NCBI GenBank assembly: GCA_009924965.1 | Contig: RFQN01000041.1 | Span: 1-10,140, forward strand | DNA length: 10,140 nucleotides | DNA from: Verrucomicrobiota bacterium | Lineage (GTDB): Bacteria > Verrucomicrobiota > Verrucomicrobiia > Opitutales > UBA953 | Reading direction: 5' to 3' | Shown here: in pieces, positions 6,491 through 10,140 of the stretch | Layout of the letters: each line of letters begins with the position of its first letter | How positions within the stretch are numbered: position 1 is the stretch's first letter | Notes under the pieces: generated by a model | The model's database searches: none | The model's input: the letters and a program-made list of their open reading frames with translations, nothing else | Told to the model about the DNA's origin: nothing | Translations under genes and position numbers: made by a program

Positions 6491-7987
6491 ATGAGTTCAC
6501 CCGTACCTGCCAAAGTACTTGTCATCGATGACGACAAGGACCTGCGCTATTCGCTGAAGCGTGCGTTGGCAGGCCAAGGCCATACGGTGATCGAAGCCGA
6601 CAGTGGCGAAACCGGCGTCGCCCTCGCCAAGCGCGACCAGCCCGATGTCATCCTCCTGGACAACCGCATGGGCGGCATGACCGGCATCGAGACCTTGCAG
6701 ATGCTCCGCGGCGCCCAGCCGCAGGCCATGGTGATTCTCATGACCGCGTTCGGCACGACGCAGACCGCGATCGAGGCGATGAAGTTCGGCGCCTACGACT
6801 ACGTCATGAAGCCGTTCGACCAGGCGAAGCTCATCGCGTTGGTCGACCGCGCCCTCGGCGCCCGCCGCGACCTCGCGTCCGCCGGCAAGTCCTCCCGCGC
6901 GCTCGTCAATCCTGCCGACTACAAGGAAGGCATCGTCGGCAGCTCCGAGCCGATGCAGGAAGTCCTGAAGTCGATCGGCCAGGTCGCCGCCAGCGACGCC
7001 ACCGTCCTCATCACCGGCGAAAGCGGCACGGGTAAGGAACTCGTCGCCCGCTGCATCGCCCAGCACTCCTTGCGCGCCAAGGGTCCGTTCATGGCCGTCA
7101 ACTGCGCGGCCATTCCCGAGAACCTCATCGAATCCGAGCTCTTCGGTCACGAAAAGGGCGCGTTCACCGGCGCCGCCGCGATGAAGCCCGGCAAGTTCGA
7201 GCTCTGCGACGGCGGCACGATTTTCCTCGATGAAATCGGGGACATGTCGCTCCCGACCCAGACCAAGGTGCTCCGCGCCATCCAGGACGGGGAGATCCAG
7301 CGCGTCGGCGGCACGACCACGCTCAAGGTGAGCGTCCGCCTCGTCGCCGCGACGAACAAGGACCTCGAAGCCATGGTCGCTGCACGCCAGTTCCGCGAGG
7401 ACCTCTTCTACCGCCTCAACGTCTTCCGCATCCGTCTGCCCGCCTTGCGTCACCGCAAGGACGACATCCCGCTGCTCATCGACTACATGCTGCAGCGCCA
7501 GGCCGCGGCCAAGAAGCTGCGTCCGAAGCGTCTCTCCAACGAAGCGCTCGAGGCCCTCATGGCCCACGATTGGCCAGGTAACGTCCGCGAACTCGAGAAC
7601 GTCGTGCAGCGCGCCAACGTGTTGGCCAAGGGCGAAACCATCCTCGCCAAGGACCTCCCACAGGAAGTGCTCAACCCACGTCGGACCGCAGCCCCCATCG
7701 CGAGCGCCCCGCCTGCGGCCATCGCAGTGGCGCCCAGCTCCGCTCCCGCGGTCGAAGCCCCGGCCGGCGCCTCCATGGCCGCCGCCTACGAGGCCATCTA
7801 TCGCCAGAATCGCCTGAACGACGGCAAGAACATCCTCAGCGTCATCGAAGTGGAGATGATCCGCCGGGCTATGGAAGAAACCCGCGGCAACCAGCTGCGC
7901 TCCGCCATGATCCTCGGCATCAACCGCTCGACGCTGAAGAAGCGCCTCATCGAGATGCGCGAGGCCGGCATCAAGGTCTTCAGCTAA
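6491..7987 (+). CDS. NtrC-family sigma-54 response regulator
   Basis: A 498-residue activator of sigma-54 RNA polymerase. Receiver domain (8-122): acidic pocket IDDDKD, phosphoacceptor Asp57 in LLDNRMGG, Thr85 and Lys107 (MKPFD). AAA+ domain (about 147-385): Walker A GESGTGKE (176-183), the sigma-54-contacting loop GAFTGA (223-228), Walker B TIFLDEIG (243-250), the FREDLFYRLNVF segment and WPGNVRELENV. An Ala/Pro-rich linker (about 395-430) leads to a Fis-type helix-turn-helix (about 450-492: NQLRSAMILGINRSTLKKRL). All key residues are present, so it should be phosphorylation-controlled. ATG 6491 is preferred over an upstream TTG (6419), because it gives a normal receiver N-terminus and the upstream codons cover the promoter. 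No Shine-Dalgarno sequence is seen and no histidine kinase lies in the window. The targets are unknown; it may regulate itself and the next gene. Confidence 0.93.
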   Translation: MSSPVPAKVLVIDDDKDLRYSLKRALAGQGHTVIEADSGETGVALAKRDQPDVILLDNRMGGMTGIETLQMLRGAQPQAMVILMTAFGTTQTAIEAMKFGAYDYVMKPFDQAKLIALVDRALGARRDLASAGKSSRALVNPADYKEGIVGSSEPMQEVLKSIGQVAASDATVLITGESGTGKELVARCIAQHSLRAKGPFMAVNCAAIPENLIESELFGHEKGAFTGAAAMKPGKFELCDGGTIFLDEIGDMSLPTQTKVLRAIQDGEIQRVGGTTTLKVSVRLVAATNKDLEAMVAARQFREDLFYRLNVFRIRLPALRHRKDDIPLLIDYMLQRQAAAKKLRPKRLSNEALEALMAHDWPGNVRELENVVQRANVLAKGETILAKDLPQEVLNPRRTAAPIASAPPAAIAVAPSSAPAVEAPAGASMAAAYEAIYRQNRLNDGKNILSVIEVEMIRRAMEETRGNQLRSAMILGINRSTLKKRLIEMREAGIKVFS

Positions 7988-8013
7988 GTTAAGGCTTCCG
8001 AACTTCCGGGGAG

Positions 8014-8031
8014 CGGCTTTGCTGAAAGCCG
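8014..8031 (+). promoter_or_regulatory. Hairpin over the DUF1080 translation start
   Basis: CGGCTTT (8014-8020), GCTG loop and AAAGCCG (8025-8031) form a perfect 7-bp stem with a tetraloop. The stem begins just after a purine-rich GGGGAG (8008-8013) and contains the candidate TTG start (8019-8021); the alternative ATG (8034) follows three bases after it. It has no T-run, so it is not a standard terminator. It may control translation, or simply be a chance structure in GC-rich DNA. Confidence 0.4.
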
Positions 8032-8681
8032 TCATGCTACCCCGTGCCTCCCTCCGGACCCTCGCCGCTACGGCGTGCGTCCTCCTCACCGCCGCCGCCG
8101 GCTTCGCCGCCGACGCCATCATCCTCTTCGACGGCAAGTCCCTCGCGGACTGGAAGCCCTCGAAGAACTCCCCTGAAGGCACCTACAAGGTGGTCGACGG
8201 CGTCTTGCAGATCCGCGGCGGCCAAGGCCACCTCTACTACGTCGGCTCCGACGGGAAGGCCTCGTTCAAGAACTTCGAGTTCACCGCCAAGGTGAAGACC
8301 TACAAGGGCGCGAACTCGGGCATCTACTTCCACACCGCCTACCAGGACGCCGGTTGGCCGTCCGCCGGCTACGAGTGCCAGGTGAACGCCACCCACGCCG
8401 ACAAGAAGAAGACCGGCGGCCTCTACGCGGTGAAGGACGTCATGGACGTCGCCCCGGCCCCGGACGACGAGTGGTTCGACTACCGCATCCGCGTCGAAGG
8501 GAAGCACATCCAAATCTGGATCAACGGCAAGCAGACCGTGGACTTCACCGAACCCGCCGATTGGACCCCGCCGAAGGGCATGGCTGGCCGCAAGCTCGGC
8601 ACTGGCACGTTCGCCCTCCAGGCCCACGACCCTGGCTGCAAGGTCGACTACAAGGACATCAAGGTCGCGCTGCTGCCCTGA
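8019..8681 (+). CDS. Secreted DUF1080 (3-keto-disaccharide hydrolase-like) protein
   Basis: A 220-residue protein, if counted from TTG 8019, with an N-terminal signal peptide (Arg residues, then a hydrophobic Ala/Leu stretch; likely cleavage near GFA-ADA, residues 28-33). The mature part is one DUF1080 domain, a concanavalin/LamG-like beta sandwich: ILFDGKSLADWK (35-46), FKNFEFTAKVKT, NSGIYFHT (99-106), GYECQV (117-122), the EWFDYRIRVEGKHIQIWING stretch (151-170), and the closing TFALQAHDPG then VDYKDIKV. Some family members cleave 3-keto-glycosides; many in PVC bacteria and Bacteroidota are uncharacterised. Two starts are possible: TTG 8019 has a GGGGAG at proper spacing, while ATG 8034 has none close by but still leaves a good signal peptide. 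There is no Cys after the signal, so it is not an obvious lipoprotein. It lies 31 bp after the sigma-54 regulator with no terminator between. Confidence 0.88.
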   Translation: MLKAVMLPRASLRTLAATACVLLTAAAGFAADAIILFDGKSLADWKPSKNSPEGTYKVVDGVLQIRGGQGHLYYVGSDGKASFKNFEFTAKVKTYKGANSGIYFHTAYQDAGWPSAGYECQVNATHADKKKTGGLYAVKDVMDVAPAPDDEWFDYRIRVEGKHIQIWINGKQTVDFTEPADWTPPKGMAGRKLGTGTFALQAHDPGCKVDYKDIKVALLP

Positions 8682-8684
8682 TCA
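8679..8684. other. Second abutting convergent stop pair, TGATCA
   Basis: The DUF1080 stop (TGA, 8679-8681) is joined directly to the stop of the facing - strand gene (TCA on +, 8682-8684), making the palindrome TGATCA, identical to the junction at 5704-5709. No terminator can fit between the genes. Confidence 0.95.
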
Positions 8685-9572
8685 TTCCACTGAGACGCTG
8701 AGCGCATCGTTCAGCGACGCAATCAGGCGGGCCCGCAAGGGTTCCGCCTTTTTCGTGAGCCGACGTTGCTCCTGCTCATACTCGCTGCGACCCTCCGGCG
8801 TCTCGATACAGATGGGGGCGAGGCCGACGGCCGAGAAATCGTAAGGGCTGGCGCGCATGTCGACGGACCGCGCATCGCGCGCGAGCTCGAAGCAATCGGC
8901 GGCTAGTTCAGCGGGGACCCACGGGGCCGACTTCATCGCCCACTTGTAGAGGTCCATCGTGACGTGCACGCAGCCAGGTTGTTCGTTCACCAAGCGACCA
9001 TCGAGGTCCGGGCTGAGCTTATTCAACGGCCGGGCCGGCGGGGTGAAGAAGCGGAACGCGTCGTAGTGGGTGCATCGAATCGGCAACGAGCGCACGACCG
9101 CATCGGTGCCCTCCGGCCCCAGCCGCAGAGGCCAGCCTTGGTGTCGGCGTTCGGCGGCCTGCTGGTAGACCATGGCCCATTCATGCAGGCCGAAACAGCC
9201 GAGGAAAGCGGGGCGCCCGGCCACGGCGACGCAGAGGTCGCGTGCGAACGTCAACCGGCCACGCTGCACCTCGTCAGGCGCCACGACGCGGACCAAGCCA
9301 TCGGCCGCTCGCTGAAAACGCACATCACTCAGCAGTTCGTCGGCGTCGGCCAGCGCGACCCGCGCCCCGGGCGTCCAGCGCTGGAGCGCGCTCAAGCGAA
9401 AGGGATAATAGGTGAACAGGAAGTCCTCAATCGGTTCGCGGACGCCAGCGAGGGCGCGCTGGCGGCGGGCTTCGACGAGGGCCGCACCGCGCGCTTGATG
9501 GGCATCGCGCCGCGGACGCCAGGCTTCTGGGCCGAGCACCGTTTCCGCCGACTGGACGCCCGGGACGGTCAC
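8682..9572 (-). CDS. Conserved protein of unknown function
   Basis: A 296-residue soluble protein with no signal peptide or membrane segment. I recognise the pattern of motifs from a widespread family seen in actinobacteria and other phyla, often labelled 3-methyladenine DNA glycosylase, but I see no helix-hairpin-helix or other known glycosylase signature, so that label should not be trusted. Distinctive segments: PIEDFLFTYYPFR (47-59), GCFGLHEWAMVY (125-136), RCTHYDAFRFFTPPARPLN (166-184), EQPGCVHVTMDLYKWAMK (197-214), ADCFELARDARSVDMRASPYD (225-245 in part) and ICIETPEGRSEY (254-265). Conserved His, Asp, Glu and Cys residues cluster in these segments, which would suit an enzyme, possibly metal-binding. 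The start is GTG at 9572-9570, overlapping the stop of the upstream carbonic anhydrase-like gene (GTGA) with no Shine-Dalgarno sequence, so translation is probably coupled. Confidence 0.85.
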   Translation of the reverse strand: MTVPGVQSAETVLGPEAWRPRRDAHQARGAALVEARRQRALAGVREPIEDFLFTYYPFRLSALQRWTPGARVALADADELLSDVRFQRAADGLVRVVAPDEVQRGRLTFARDLCVAVAGRPAFLGCFGLHEWAMVYQQAAERRHQGWPLRLGPEGTDAVVRSLPIRCTHYDAFRFFTPPARPLNKLSPDLDGRLVNEQPGCVHVTMDLYKWAMKSAPWVPAELAADCFELARDARSVDMRASPYDFSAVGLAPICIETPEGRSEYEQEQRRLTKKAEPLRARLIASLNDALSVSVE

Positions 9573-10140
9573 TCGAAGCGACGATGGTGCTCGGCAACCT
9601 TCACGTATTTCTCGGCCCAGCCAGGCAGGCTTGCCTGTTCAGCGGCCGTTAACGGACGTACCACCTTGGCCGGAGAGCCCAAGACCATCGAGCCAGCCGG
9701 AATGACCGTGCCCTTCGTGACCAACGCGCCAGCACCGATGATACAACGCGCGCCGATGGCAGCGCCGTCGAGGATCGTCGCGTGCATGCCGATGAGGCAC
9801 TCATCGCCGATCGTGCACGCATGAATCATCGCCAGATGGCCTACCGTCACGCGCTGGCCGATGATCGCAGGCAGGCGATCCGCCACATGCACGACGGCAC
9901 CGTCCTGAATATTCGTGCCCTCACCGATGATGATCGGGGCGATATCGCCGCGCAGCACCGCGCAGGGCCAGACGCTGGCCTTCGCCCCCAATGTCACGTT
10001 CCCAATGACCACGGCCTTGGGGTGGACAAAGGCCCGAAGGTGAACCGTCGGCCCCTTGGCGAGGTTACGGGTGAGCTCCCGGGAGAGTTCCTCGTCTTTA
10101 TCGGGCAAATCCTCGAAAGACTGGGGGTTCGGCTGGAAGG
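9569..10140 (-). CDS. Gamma-class carbonic anhydrase-like protein, 5' partial
   Basis: A left-handed beta-helix protein of the gamma carbonic anhydrase/YrdA/PaaY group. Hexapeptide repeats run from about residue 27 to 150, counting from an internal TTG at 10108. The likely zinc ligands are present with family spacing: His74 (VVHVAD), His91 and His96 (TVGHLAMIHA). Arg53 and Asp55 (LRGD) and Gln68 match other conserved positions. GMHA (107-110) has His where the family usually has Gly. A short C-terminal helix (AEKYVKVAEHHRRF) ends the protein. Members hydrate CO2 reversibly or act as thioesterases or as proteins of unproven activity, so the exact reaction is uncertain. The frame stays open from the TTG to the window edge (residues FQPNPQSFED precede it), so the true start probably lies outside. 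Its stop overlaps the next gene's GTG. Confidence 0.9.
   Translation of the reverse strand, partial: FQPNPQSFEDLPDKDEELSRELTRNLAKGPTVHLRAFVHPKAVVIGNVTLGAKASVWPCAVLRGDIAPIIIGEGTNIQDGAVVHVADRLPAIIGQRVTVGHLAMIHACTIGDECLIGMHATILDGAAIGARCIIGAGALVTKGTVIPAGSMVLGSPAKVVRPLTAAEQASLPGWAEKYVKVAEHHRRFE

Noticed and set aside
6497..8182. A 561-residue - strand open frame across the sigma-54 regulator and the DUF1080 start.
   Set aside because: It crosses two convincing + strand genes and the gap between them, has no recognisable domain and shows shadow-like composition.
8964..9824. A 286-residue + strand open frame opposite the 296-residue protein and carbonic anhydrase-like genes.
   Set aside because: It spans the junction of two recognisable - strand genes and has no family signature.
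1..10140. Search for tRNA or rRNA genes, CRISPR arrays, insertion sequences, toxin-antitoxin pairs, and phage or defence genes.
   Set aside because: I saw no cloverleaf-like sequence, spaced repeats, transposase or terminal repeats, and every long stretch is accounted for by ordinary chromosomal genes.

Overview
The window is GC-rich chromosomal DNA, almost entirely coding, with third codon positions dominated by G and C. It holds eight protein genes (two cut by the window edges) and one intergenic gap of any size (about 150 bp). No RNA gene, insertion sequence, CRISPR array or phage gene is visible. The gene content points to the PVC superphylum, most likely Verrucomicrobiota and perhaps Opitutales. 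The main pointers are the large transglutaminase-like protein, whose motifs I associate with PVC genomes, and a secreted DUF1080 (3-keto-disaccharide hydrolase-like) protein. This assignment is an inference from protein families; no phylogenetic marker was tested.

Bases 1-5706 (+ strand) look like one compact operon: a transglutaminase-like protein (5' end outside the window), pdxJ, acpS, a bifunctional NAD(P)HX repair gene (nnrE/nnrD-type) and dprA. The first three genes are joined by ATGA overlaps, the fourth starts one base after acpS, and dprA follows after 20 bp. The middle three concern cofactors: pyridoxal phosphate synthesis, loading of 4'-phosphopantetheine onto acyl carrier protein, and repair of hydrated NAD(P)H. 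DprA handles incoming single-stranded DNA in transformation.

Bases 5707-6339 (- strand) encode a membrane-anchored SanA/YdcF-type DUF218 protein. Its stop codon abuts that of dprA with no spacer. It diverges from an NtrC-type sigma-54 response regulator (6491-7987, +) across an AT-richer 150-bp gap. That gap contains a good sigma-54 promoter match placed so that the regulator's ATG would lie within a base or two of the transcription start, and a perfect 7-bp inverted repeat about 117 bp upstream of that start, where an enhancer site would be expected. Autoregulation and a leaderless transcript are therefore plausible. No histidine kinase is nearby. The regulator is followed 31 bp later by the secreted DUF1080 protein, whose start region can fold into a hairpin.

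Bases 8682-10140 (- strand) hold a gamma-class carbonic anhydrase-like gene (5' end outside the window) that overlaps by GTGA a conserved gene of unknown function, sometimes labelled as a 3-methyladenine DNA glycosylase. This operon meets the DUF1080 gene at a second junction without a spacer. Both convergent junctions are the same six-base palindrome, TGATCA, which supplies a stop codon to each strand.

I see no clear new multi-gene system. The most promising points are the regulator's control region, the DUF1080 start hairpin and the uncharacterised 296-residue protein.
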